Below, in pieces: positions 18,228 through 24,437 of a stretch of DNA of 24,437 bases. Under the pieces are notes generated by a model. That model made no database searches. It saw nothing but the letters and a program-made list of their open reading frames with translations, and was not told the DNA's origin. How positions within the stretch are numbered: position 1 is the stretch's first letter; each line of letters opens with the position of its first letter. The DNA comes from Enteractinococcus sp. (lineage in GTDB: Bacteria; Actinomycetota; Actinomycetes; Actinomycetales; Micrococcaceae), in assembly GCA_029267455.1 (NCBI GenBank), contig JAJUIX010000001.1, forward strand, positions 1 to 24,437, given 5' to 3'. A program made the position numbers and the translations under genes.

Positions 18228-19223
18228 TTATTGAGTGAACGGAGGAGCTTGCAAAACGGATCCAGGGCTGAGGGCATGTGGATCGTCACCAATGATTTCC
18301 CGATTATGCTGCCACCACTGGCGCCATCGCTGATCGATTTGAAATAGTGTGGCATCGGCCCCCAGTTCTTGGTGGGCAATGTCCCAGAGACAGTCCCCGG
18401 ATTTAACTACCAGTGTCGGATCTGCTGTGTCTCGCGCCTGATTTGGCGCCGCGATATAGGGTGACGGTACGGGTTGTCGTGGTGAGAAAGTCTGATATTC
18501 GTTGTTAGTGTTCGGGGTTTGCGACGCTTGCTCAGGCTGCTGTTCGATAATCACAGTGGAGGTTTGGCGGGGCGTCGGGGTGAGTTCTTCAGCGGATTTA
18601 TATGATGCCGTGGGTTCGAGTCTCACTTCTACCTCACTGTGTTGGCGCGGCTCAGGGGTTGATGCCGGTGGTGCTGTCGTTGATATTGATGGGGCAGTGC
18701 TGGGAGAGCCTGTTGGTTGGTGTTTTTCCGCAAGGGGAGTAGGGGAGTCGTATTCATCTGCCCTAGTGGGTCTCGTAGTGGGCTCGTGCACGTGTGGCAT
18801 GAACGGTTCGGGTTCATCGATGACGGTATCTCCGGCGGTTTCACTATCCGTAGGCACTGCAAAAGCCGGTGAGGTCAAGGCGAGTTGAGCTCCAAATACC
18901 GAGATGATGATGCGACGCAAAAACTTGGGAGTAAAGAGTTCGGACCAATACAAAACGAACTTGTTGCGTGTTTTGAGTCCTACGAAAAAACTTAGCCCCG
19001 CGATAAAGAATAAGAACCACAACACGCACAGCGTTATGCCTACAAAACCGCAAACTATGGCGATCCAATATTCGAGTGTCTGAATTGATGAGGCCGTCGG
19101 TAGCCTCTGCCACATTTGTGCCATCCAGCACAATAATGGTCCAGCTATCAGGCCCAGTACCGCAAGCAGGATATCTTCCACCCCGAGGCGGGAGCGGACA
19201 GTCAGTGAGGGATGACTCCTCAT
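18228..19223 (-). CDS. Membrane-anchored LysM-domain protein
   Basis: The 331-residue protein has two membrane segments (about residues 16-38 and 52-83) and a third hydrophobic stretch at 104-122. The third ends in a signal-peptidase-like SPAFA before VPTDSE. A Pro/Thr/Ser/Glu-rich linker of about 145 residues follows. The C-terminal LysM domain starts VVKSGDCLWDIAHQELGAD near residue 272 and continues into WQHNREIIGDD and LSPGSVLQAPP. LysM domains bind N-acetylglucosamine-containing glycans, so the protein probably bridges the membrane and peptidoglycan. The ATG at 19223 has AGGAG six bases upstream, and a strong promoter lies upstream. It probably forms an operon with the Rv3235-family gene. 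No catalytic domain is seen. Confidence 0.85.
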   Translation of the reverse strand: MRSHPSLTVRSRLGVEDILLAVLGLIAGPLLCWMAQMWQRLPTASSIQTLEYWIAIVCGFVGITLCVLWFLFFIAGLSFFVGLKTRNKFVLYWSELFTPKFLRRIIISVFGAQLALTSPAFAVPTDSETAGDTVIDEPEPFMPHVHEPTTRPTRADEYDSPTPLAEKHQPTGSPSTAPSISTTAPPASTPEPRQHSEVEVRLEPTASYKSAEELTPTPRQTSTVIIEQQPEQASQTPNTNNEYQTFSPRQPVPSPYIAAPNQARDTADPTLVVKSGDCLWDIAHQELGADATLFQIDQRWRQWWQHNREIIGDDPHALSPGSVLQAPPFTQ

Positions 19224-19262
19224 GTAGTCTCCTGGAAATCTCAGTGAGTAACGATGACAGTA

Positions 19263-19291
19263 GTTTTACAGTGAAGTGATTTGGTTGTCAA
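19263..19291 (-). promoter_or_regulatory. Strong promoter for the LysM-Rv3235 operon
   Basis: On the minus strand a perfect -35 TTGACA (19286-19291) and a -10 TAAAAC (19263-19268) are separated by exactly 17 bases. Transcription would start about 30 bases before the LysM ATG. The region behind it, to about 19342, is very AT-rich and flanked by CAATGAT (19289-19295) and its inverse ATCATTG (19336-19342), so regulation at this site is likely. Confidence 0.6.
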
Positions 19292-19425
19292 TGATACATT
19301 TTGATTTATTTTCATTTCATTTAACTCATTTGAGGATCATTGCCTCACGGTCGCGGCCTCGGAAGTCGCAACTTCACGGTGGTTCAGAAGGTGTATTTGC
19401 CGGGCCTGACGCATAAGGTAGTCGC

Positions 19426-19995
19426 ATGCGCTGGAATGATTTGTTTGCTGACCTTGAGGCGCAGCTAGAATTTGGGCAGTGGCGTACCGTAGAGCAAGAA
19501 GCTGCCGAACTAACGCGTGGCATGTGGGCTGAGTTGACGCTGATGGATCGGCTTCGTGCTGCTCTGGGCCAGCGTGTGCGCATGGTGCTACATGATGGCC
19601 GAGCTCAAGTGATGGAACTGAAAGCAGTGGGGCCTGAGTGGGTTGGTGGGATTGACGAGACCGGTGCCATGCTGATTCCACGTGAAGTCGTTATGAGTGT
19701 GGACGCAGAGCTAAGACGCGCCATTATACCGAGTCGTCCCTTGCAAGCCGGACCGAGAATGAGAGCGGTATATCGAATGCTGGCCCGGCGGCGCGAACCA
19801 GTACAAATCATCGCACGACACGGACAGACTGTGGCCGAAGGAACTATAGATCGTGTGGGCAAGGATCATCTCGATGTCGCACTCCATGCCCGGGATGAGT
19901 TCCGCCGGACCACAACGCTTCGAGGTTCGAGGATCCTACCGTTCGATGCCGTTCAAGTGGTGCGTGCATCGCCTATGGGGCTGTCTGATATCTAA
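19426..19995 (+). CDS. Conserved hypothetical protein with two possible small beta-barrel repeats
   Basis: I do not recognise a named family for this 189-residue protein. It has no signal peptide, membrane segment or cysteine. After a helical start (WNDLFADLEAQLEFGQWR) come two segments of similar strand pattern: residues 48-93 (GQRVRMVLHDG, VGPEWVGGI, AMLIPREVV) and residues 124-181 (EPVQIIARHGQ, VGKDHLDVAL, RILPFDAVQVV). Both resemble SH3/Sm-like small barrels, linked by a basic helical region (residues 97-123). This could suit nucleic-acid or protein binding; it is pattern-based inference. The ATG at 19426 has AAGG nearby. It is divergent from the LysM gene and convergent with the HTH gene, and the conserved neighbourhood may indicate a shared role. 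Confidence 0.7.
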   Translation: MRWNDLFADLEAQLEFGQWRTVEQEAAELTRGMWAELTLMDRLRAALGQRVRMVLHDGRAQVMELKAVGPEWVGGIDETGAMLIPREVVMSVDAELRRAIIPSRPLQAGPRMRAVYRMLARRREPVQIIARHGQTVAEGTIDRVGKDHLDVALHARDEFRRTTTLRGSRILPFDAVQVVRASPMGLSDI

Positions 19996-20008
19996 AAAAC
20001 GGAGCGGT

Positions 20009-20233
20009 TTATTGAGGCTGATCAGTTCGTTCCTGTTCAGCCTCGACACGCTTTCGTTGTTCTTCGTGAAGCTGCTCTATAAATTCTTCGAATTTTTGAG
20101 AGTCTACACGCCACTGACCGCGTCCACCGATCTGAAACGCTTCGAGTTCGCCCTTGAGGACCATGGTGCGAACGGCTGCGGTTGATATCTGGAGTTCTTC
20201 TGCAACATCCGTCAAAGTCATAAAGCGTGGCAC
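20009..20233 (-). CDS. Small excisionase/BldC-like helix-turn-helix protein
   Basis: The 74-residue protein is a single MerR-like winged HTH of the excisionase family: LTDVAEELQISTAAVRTMVL forms the HTH and GGRGQWRVDSQKFEEFI the wing and following helix. A charged coiled tail rich in Glu, Arg and Gln ends it. BldC-type relatives are DNA-binding regulators that bind direct repeats; excisionases act with integrases. No integrase or phage gene is nearby, so a transcription factor is more likely. The start is GTG at 20233, supported by AGGAG upstream; an ATG four codons later at 20221 is the alternative. It lies 13 bases from the stop of the convergent hypothetical gene and divergent from the SAF gene. 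A tandem direct repeat sits 18-38 bases upstream of the GTG, suggesting self-regulation. Confidence 0.85.
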   Translation of the reverse strand: MPRFMTLTDVAEELQISTAAVRTMVLKGELEAFQIGGRGQWRVDSQKFEEFIEQLHEEQRKRVEAEQERTDQPQ

Positions 20234-20250
20234 CGAAGCTCCTAATACCG

Positions 20251-20271
20251 TGTCAATTTGATGTCATTTGA
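20251..20271. repeat. Tandem direct repeat, candidate operator of the HTH gene
   Basis: TGTCAATTTGA (20251-20261) is followed directly by TGTCATTTGA (20262-20271); the two differ by a single base insertion. They lie between the candidate promoter and start codon of the HTH gene. The words TCATTTGA and TGTCAAT also occur in the AT-rich region behind the LysM promoter (19326-19333 and 19286-19292). A site bound by the HTH protein is a reasonable inference. Confidence 0.5.
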
Positions 20272-20278
20272 TTCTTTT

Positions 20279-20307
20279 AGAATACGGCAGATATAGCTTG
20301 TCTACAA
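20279..20307 (-). promoter_or_regulatory. Candidate promoter of the HTH gene
   Basis: On the minus strand TTGTAG (20302-20307) and TATTCT (20279-20284) are 17 bases apart. Transcription would start just before the tandem repeat, placing that repeat in the early leader, where a bound protein could repress. The -35 is poor, so this is tentative. Confidence 0.33.
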
Positions 20308-20440
20308 CTGCACTCGTGTGGAGAACTTAACGTGACCACCGAACACTAGAGTAGTTTTCCACATTTCGGGCATCCAGCTCTTTTGTTCTATGCGGTGATG
20401 GGTCACAGTAGATGGTTGAAAGCATCACTGAGGAACATTT

Positions 20441-21079
20441 ATGAACGAAAAACCAGCAGAAGCGCCTCGTATCCGTCCGCCTGGCTGGCGGGATCCGCGG
20501 CTCATTATTGGCGTCATTCTCGTGGCGTTGTCAGTCACGGGCGTGGTCACACTTATTCAGTCACTTGATGAGCGTCAAGGCTATTGGGCCGCCTCCGCTG
20601 ATCTCGTGCCGGGAACGAAGGTTACAGCCGACGACTTTCACATTGTCCAAGCCAGCATGTCGGAGTCGTCTGAACACTACTGGACTGCGGAACAGCAGTT
20701 GCCCTCGGAATTTTTGGTATCTTCCACCATTTTGCAAGGTGAGTTACTGACCCAGCGACAAGTGACGGAAACTGATCCGGATGGGCGTCAGCAAGTTGGC
20801 CTACGTGTCTCGGAAGATATGCCGACGGCCGTCACAGTCGGAGCACGGGTCGATGTATGGGTTGCTCCTGCCAACGAGGATGGCCGTGGATACGCAGAAC
20901 CCACGAAGATGATCGCGAACGCAGAAGTTATTGGCACCGATGATAATACGTCAGCTTTTGCCGCGGCAGACACCACCACGGTGTATTTGATGTTGGCACA
21001 AGACGCGGTCGCACCTGTACTGGATGCACAAGCAAATGATGCCAAAGTTGCCCTTGTACCAGCCACCCTAGGGAAGTAG
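20441..21079 (+). CDS. SAF-domain protein (CpaB/RcpC-like)
   Basis: The 212-residue protein has a short cytoplasmic N-terminus, one membrane segment at about residues 20-40 (LIIGVILVALSVTGVVTLIQ), and an extracytoplasmic SAF domain. The domain runs from about residue 48 (YWAASADLVPGTKVTADDF) to about 115 (ILQGELLTQRQV), followed by VGLRVSEDMPTAVTVGARVD. CpaB/RcpC proteins of Tad/Flp pilus systems have this plan and are thought to act in the periplasm or at the wall. The ATG at 20441 has GAGGAA six bases upstream. The CpaE-like ATPase begins six bases after its stop, so they form an operon. No prepilin, CpaF or TadB/C gene is in the window, so a pilus role is not assured. Confidence 0.82.
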   Translation: MNEKPAEAPRIRPPGWRDPRLIIGVILVALSVTGVVTLIQSLDERQGYWAASADLVPGTKVTADDFHIVQASMSESSEHYWTAEQQLPSEFLVSSTILQGELLTQRQVTETDPDGRQQVGLRVSEDMPTAVTVGARVDVWVAPANEDGRGYAEPTKMIANAEVIGTDDNTSAFAAADTTTVYLMLAQDAVAPVLDAQANDAKVALVPATLGK

Positions 21080-21085
21080 CTCATC

Positions 21086-22648
21086 ATGGATGAACTCAGC
21101 GTGGCAACAACTATCAACCCTCGTTTCGATCACGTAACACCGATTGAAGCAACTCAATCATCCGTGACCATCACTCACCGTTGTCATATCTTTGCCGAAC
21201 TTATGGCAGTTGCTCGCTCAGGGTTGGTAGATATTGTGCTCATTGCCGACGATTTTGAACTCGTCAGCTTGGAAACATTGCAACAAGTAAAGGATGCAGA
21301 GGGCCAGGGGCCGAAAGTTGTGGCCATCTCTGATGTCGTGGATGAACGACAACGCCTCACCGAGCTCGGCATTCCAGTTGCCTCTCCCACCCTTACAGGG
21401 CCCGAACTAGTCACATGGCTCCAGGAGGCGAATCGTAATGCCGTTGCCGCTACAGAGCCGCCTGTTGAATTTAGTGCTCGGGATCTGCAGATTCTAGAAC
21501 AACTCGATCCTGACGCCGCGACTAAACGCAGATCGGGCCGTCGGGCAGCGCCCTATGATCCCATGACTGACATTCCGGAACCGGCGAACCGAAAGTCACA
21601 AGACGAGGCGTTAGATATAGTTGACCACCACGTCATGCAACCACTCTCGTCGTCAGAGGGTCATGGGTTACACGCCATAGAGGCTTCACAGGGGGTGGAA
21701 ACGATACTTCCCGAAGCGAGTGAAAGCGTTTCTCGAAGAGGTCAGCTCACGGCAGTTTGGGGACCCATTGGCTCACCCGGGGTGACCACGCTGGCAGTAA
21801 ATATGGCTGTCGAATCGGCTCTTCGCGGGCACCGTACCCTACTCATCGATGCAGATACCTACGGAGCAGCCGTGGCGGTGCATATGGGATTGCTCGAGGA
21901 CGCAGCTGCTATCGCTCAAGCTTGCCGCGCAATAGAGCACCGCGGAATTACTACCGAAGAACTTGCTGATTATGCCCAAAGTATCAGTATTCAAGGCGCC
22001 TCCTTGGACGTGATTACCGGATTGACACGTTCAGAACGTTGGCCTCAACTTCGAGCGGCGGCATGGAATCAGCTGCTCGAGATCGCTCGGGACGGGTGGG
22101 AGCACATTATTGTCGACTGTGGCTTCGGACTGGAAGAGGATGAAGAACTCAGTTTCGACATACCAGCACCGCAGCGCAATGCCACGACACTTGGTGCGGT
22201 GACCTCAGCGGATACGATAGTCGCGGTTGGTACCGGCGACCCGGTGGGTTTCGTACGGTTTATGAAGGGTCTCGAGCAGTTGGCCGAAAGTACTTCCAGC
22301 CCGGTAGTGCCTGTTATCAATAAAGTGACGTCGATGACCTCAGGGCTAGGGCCAAAACGGCAATTAAACACTGTATGGGACCGTTTCGGTCCGAAAATGC
22401 CCTTGCAGCATTTTCTTCCATGGGCCCCAGAAGTCACCGCTGCAGCGCTCTTTGAAGGGAAGACACTAGCGGAGCGTGCTCCGAAAGCCGAGGTGCGGCA
22501 AGCGATTCGTGAGGTGATGCTCTCATGTTTTCCTGCAGGCGTATCGGCCACGCCCGATCATAGCACCAAGGGGCGGAATCATCGATCGCAGCGGTCGTGG
22601 CGCAAAGCCGTAGCACAAGTAAAGGGACGTGTTGGACGGACCCCTTAA
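21086..22648 (+). CDS. CpaE/ParA-like ATPase with degenerate Walker A
   Basis: The 520-residue protein has an N-terminal region (about 1-120) with a receiver-like strand-helix pattern, a low-complexity charged linker (about 125-215), and a C-terminal ParA/MinD-type domain. The P-loop position reads WGPIGSPGVTTLAVNMA (from about residue 225). The two lysines of the usual KGGxGKT are absent, the second being Val. The later switch LLIDADTYGAAVAVHMG and the Walker B-like HIIVDCGFG remain. CpaE proteins localise Tad pilus machinery, and related actinobacterial proteins keep a GxPGxTT form. ATP binding here is therefore unproven. The C-terminus is basic. It pairs with the upstream SAF gene. gdh follows after 121 bases, a gap that holds an inverted repeat. 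Confidence 0.82.
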   Translation: MDELSVATTINPRFDHVTPIEATQSSVTITHRCHIFAELMAVARSGLVDIVLIADDFELVSLETLQQVKDAEGQGPKVVAISDVVDERQRLTELGIPVASPTLTGPELVTWLQEANRNAVAATEPPVEFSARDLQILEQLDPDAATKRRSGRRAAPYDPMTDIPEPANRKSQDEALDIVDHHVMQPLSSSEGHGLHAIEASQGVETILPEASESVSRRGQLTAVWGPIGSPGVTTLAVNMAVESALRGHRTLLIDADTYGAAVAVHMGLLEDAAAIAQACRAIEHRGITTEELADYAQSISIQGASLDVITGLTRSERWPQLRAAAWNQLLEIARDGWEHIIVDCGFGLEEDEELSFDIPAPQRNATTLGAVTSADTIVAVGTGDPVGFVRFMKGLEQLAESTSSPVVPVINKVTSMTSGLGPKRQLNTVWDRFGPKMPLQHFLPWAPEVTAAALFEGKTLAERAPKAEVRQAIREVMLSCFPAGVSATPDHSTKGRNHRSQRSWRKAVAQVKGRVGRTP

Positions 22649-22649
22649 C

Positions 22650-22754
22650 TGAGAAAATGAGTCAGCATCTTGTGGCCCAACACTGTTGTATTGTCTCGGC
22701 AGAAGCTATGGTGAGGGGTGGCGGCAATGGCGCCGTCAACCGTAAATTTTCTCA
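22650..22754. repeat. 9-bp inverted repeat before the glutamate dehydrogenase gene
   Basis: TGAGAAAAT (22650-22658) is matched in inverse by ATTTTCTCA (22746-22754), with 87 bases between. The right arm ends 15 bases before the gdh ATG and touches its weak purine-rich ribosome-binding region. If both arms are in one leader they could close a long stem; otherwise they may be operator sites. Chance cannot be excluded. Confidence 0.3.
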
Positions 22755-22769
22755 AGAGAAAGTTGCATA

Positions 22770-24437
22770 ATGCCCGCAAACGATCCATTGTGGACAGCGC
22801 CGTCCACTGACAGTCCGGTGAAAGCCACTGACGAGTTAAAACAAGCCTATTTCCGCCACGTCGGCCCGGATGACCAGTGTGTGCTGGGTGAAGAAGGCCG
22901 AGCAGCGATGGTCCAGTCGCATCTGGAGTTGGCCGTTGAAGCGGCTGGGAAGCCAAAGATCGCAGTCCGTCGCGCTGCCCGCCACGCTATTGTGCAGGTA
23001 GTCCATCCGGATATCCGCTACCTCGTCGATTCCGTGACAGCCGAATTGAATAAACTGGACATTCCCATCTCGGTGATCGTCCATCCCATTGTCGTAGCCC
23101 AACACGCCAATGATGACGCTCGTCTAACGAATATTTTCGAGCTACCGGCACACCGGCCACGCCTGTCTGGTGACCCTGCCACCCCATTGGAGCGCATCCC
23201 GGCCTCGCCAGAGGGCTATCACGCAGAACTGCAATCTTGGATCTCGATTCAAACCGCCATACCACTCGAAGCTGACCAGGCCGAAGAATTACAAGAAGCC
23301 GTCTACGCCGCGCTGGCGGATGTGCGCGCAGCCAATGATGACTACGGTGAACTCAAAGACGCGGCAACTCGCGCCGCCAACGCGCTGCGACAGGAAAGCC
23401 CCGACACAGCTCAAGGTGCCGACCAAGCTGCCCGGTTACTTGAATGGATGCGCGATGATAACTTCGTGTTCCTCGGCTACCGCGAATACGTGTTAGCCAC
23501 CAATGAGCAGGGCAAACAATATCTTGACGCCAAACCCGGAACTGGTCTGGGGATTCTGCGCGATCGCGAATCCAGGAAAGCACCGCTGACTAATCTGGGG
23601 CAAGAACAGATTGATAAACCGCAGCCACTGATTATCACCAAAACAAATTCTCGATCCAGGGTGTATCGCAATGCCTACATGGATTTCATTTCGACAAAAA
23701 AATATGACGAGAACGGTGAAGTCGTCGGCGAACGACGTTTCATCGGCTTGTGGCGTCCTACCCTCACATCTGTGCCCATTGATCAGGTGCCTTATGCCCA
23801 TGAACTAGCCGAGCAAGTTCGTGCTGAAGCCGGATTCGAGCCCACCTCGCACTCGGGTACCGCACTGAATTACGAACTGGAACGGTACCCCCGCGATGAA
23901 ATGCTGCAGATGAACGCCCAAGAACTGCTGGATACCATGCTTGGCATCCTATCGTTGGGCGAACGTCGGAAAACGAAACTGTTTCTGCGCCCCGATATTT
24001 ACGGTCGCTTCATGACAGCCATGGTGTTACTACCGCGAGACCGCTACAACACGTCGGTACGGTTGCGCATCCAGGAAGTACTCGTGGAGCATTTGGACGC
24101 TGAGTCATTAGACTTCAACGTCTTCCTGGACGAGTCCGTTCTGGCAAGGGTATTTTACCGTATTCAGCTGCCCAAAGATTGGGAGGGTTATGATTCAGTC
24201 GATGCGGAGCAAATCGAAAAAGACCTGGTTATGGCCGTGCGCTCTTGGAAAGAAGGGGTCGATATCCAAGCCGTCGCAGTGTTCGGTGAGGACTCCGGCG
24301 TCGAAGCTGCTCAAGTATGGGATGAAGCCTTTCCGCCCAACTATCGAGTGCGTTTCGAAATTGACGACGCGATGGAAGATATCTCGCGTTTCACTGCACT
24401 TGAAGAAGGCCGTCCCAGCATTTATCTCGAGCCCGAC
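22770..24437 (+). CDS. NAD-dependent glutamate dehydrogenase (large type), 3'-truncated by the window edge
   Basis: This enzyme oxidatively deaminates glutamate to 2-oxoglutarate. The first 556 residues are present of a family member normally about 1,600 residues long (compare Rv2476c). Visible family segments include QAYFRHVGPDD near the start, LLEWMRDDNFVFLGYREY, GTGLGILRD, RFIGLWRPTLTSVP, ALNYELERYPRDEML, TKLFLRPDIYGRF and VLLPRDRYNT. These belong to the N-terminal ACT-like regulatory portion; the catalytic domain lies beyond the window. The ATG at 22770 is preceded by AAGAGAAAG, a weak ribosome-binding site. It is likely an independent gene, being separated from the ATPase gene by 121 bases. 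The enzyme is cytoplasmic, and the family call is firm. Confidence 0.94.
   Translation, partial: MPANDPLWTAPSTDSPVKATDELKQAYFRHVGPDDQCVLGEEGRAAMVQSHLELAVEAAGKPKIAVRRAARHAIVQVVHPDIRYLVDSVTAELNKLDIPISVIVHPIVVAQHANDDARLTNIFELPAHRPRLSGDPATPLERIPASPEGYHAELQSWISIQTAIPLEADQAEELQEAVYAALADVRAANDDYGELKDAATRAANALRQESPDTAQGADQAARLLEWMRDDNFVFLGYREYVLATNEQGKQYLDAKPGTGLGILRDRESRKAPLTNLGQEQIDKPQPLIITKTNSRSRVYRNAYMDFISTKKYDENGEVVGERRFIGLWRPTLTSVPIDQVPYAHELAEQVRAEAGFEPTSHSGTALNYELERYPRDEMLQMNAQELLDTMLGILSLGERRKTKLFLRPDIYGRFMTAMVLLPRDRYNTSVRLRIQEVLVEHLDAESLDFNVFLDESVLARVFYRIQLPKDWEGYDSVDAEQIEKDLVMAVRSWKEGVDIQAVAVFGEDSGVEAAQVWDEAFPPNYRVRFEIDDAMEDISRFTALEEGRPSIYLEPD

Noticed and set aside
19996..20012. AAAC/GTTT hairpin between the hypothetical gene and the HTH gene as a terminator
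   Set aside because: Only four base pairs around a six-base loop with a short T run; too weak to support.
20009..20233. HTH protein as a phage excisionase marking an integrated element
   Set aside because: No integrase, attachment-site repeat, tRNA or other phage gene nearby; neighbours are conserved chromosomal genes.
20251..20256. TTGACA on the minus strand as a -35 element for the HTH gene
   Set aside because: It is only about 17 bases before the GTG start, so its -10 would fall on the start codon; it is better read as part of the tandem repeat.
22721..22740. GGCGCC palindrome before the glutamate dehydrogenase gene as a terminator
   Set aside because: The stem is only four or so base pairs and there is no T tract; such words are common in this base composition.

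Overview
The window is ordinary chromosomal sequence from a high-GC Gram-positive bacterium (Actinobacteria). It carries mtrA-mtrB-lpqB, followed by comF, long-form hpf and secA in the same order as the Mycobacterium tuberculosis mtrA-secA1 segment. It also carries an Rv3235-family gene, a large NAD-glutamate dehydrogenase, and a cysteine desulfurase-mnmA pair followed by a short MetE-like gene, as near the mycobacterial ligA locus. Base composition is moderate for this group, and codons are less extreme than in Streptomyces or Micrococcus. My best guess is a Micrococcaceae-type lineage such as Yaniella or Enteractinococcus; this is an inference, not a proof. Coding density is very high. The longest gaps between genes are about 190-210 bases and hold promoters, so no stretch of 300 bases lacks a gene. 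I see no rRNA, tRNA, CRISPR array, insertion sequence or phage gene.

Layout. (1) 1-3080, plus strand: the 3' part of a cysteine desulfurase, mnmA, a monofunctional chorismate mutase and a short MetE-like protein, tightly packed. The first two cooperate in tRNA 2-thiouridine formation. (2) 3149-8628, minus strand: a five-gene envelope operon in the order polytopic membrane protein, DUF4129, DUF4350, MoxR AAA+ ATPase, DUF58. Every junction is a 4-base ATGA or GTGA overlap. (3) 8838-12957, plus strand, divergent from (2): the two-component system mtrA-mtrB with its lipoprotein lpqB, again joined by 4-base overlaps. The intergenic region between (2) and (3) carries a perfect 10-bp inverted repeat. 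(4) 13017-17551, plus strand: comF, hpf and secA, with a strong hairpin between hpf and secA. (5) 17548-22648: a cluster of less understood actinobacterial genes. A LysM membrane protein and an Rv3235-family protein lie on the minus strand. A protein with two possible small beta-barrel repeats lies on the plus strand, and a small excisionase/BldC-like HTH protein on the minus strand. A SAF-domain protein and a CpaE/ParA-like ATPase follow on the plus strand. (6) 22770-end, plus strand: the 5' part of NAD-glutamate dehydrogenase.

How the genes fit together. Blocks 2-5 are dominated by cell-envelope functions: envelope stress signalling, MoxR/DUF58 assembly, Sec export, a peptidoglycan-binding LysM protein and a partial Tad/Flp-like pair. 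The least described part is block 5. There, a one-domain HTH regulator sits between two divergent AT-rich promoter regions that share sequence words. A CpaE-like ATPase with a degenerate Walker A sits beside a SAF protein with no pilus genes in view. I regard this as the best candidate for an undescribed envelope system, at hypothesis level only.
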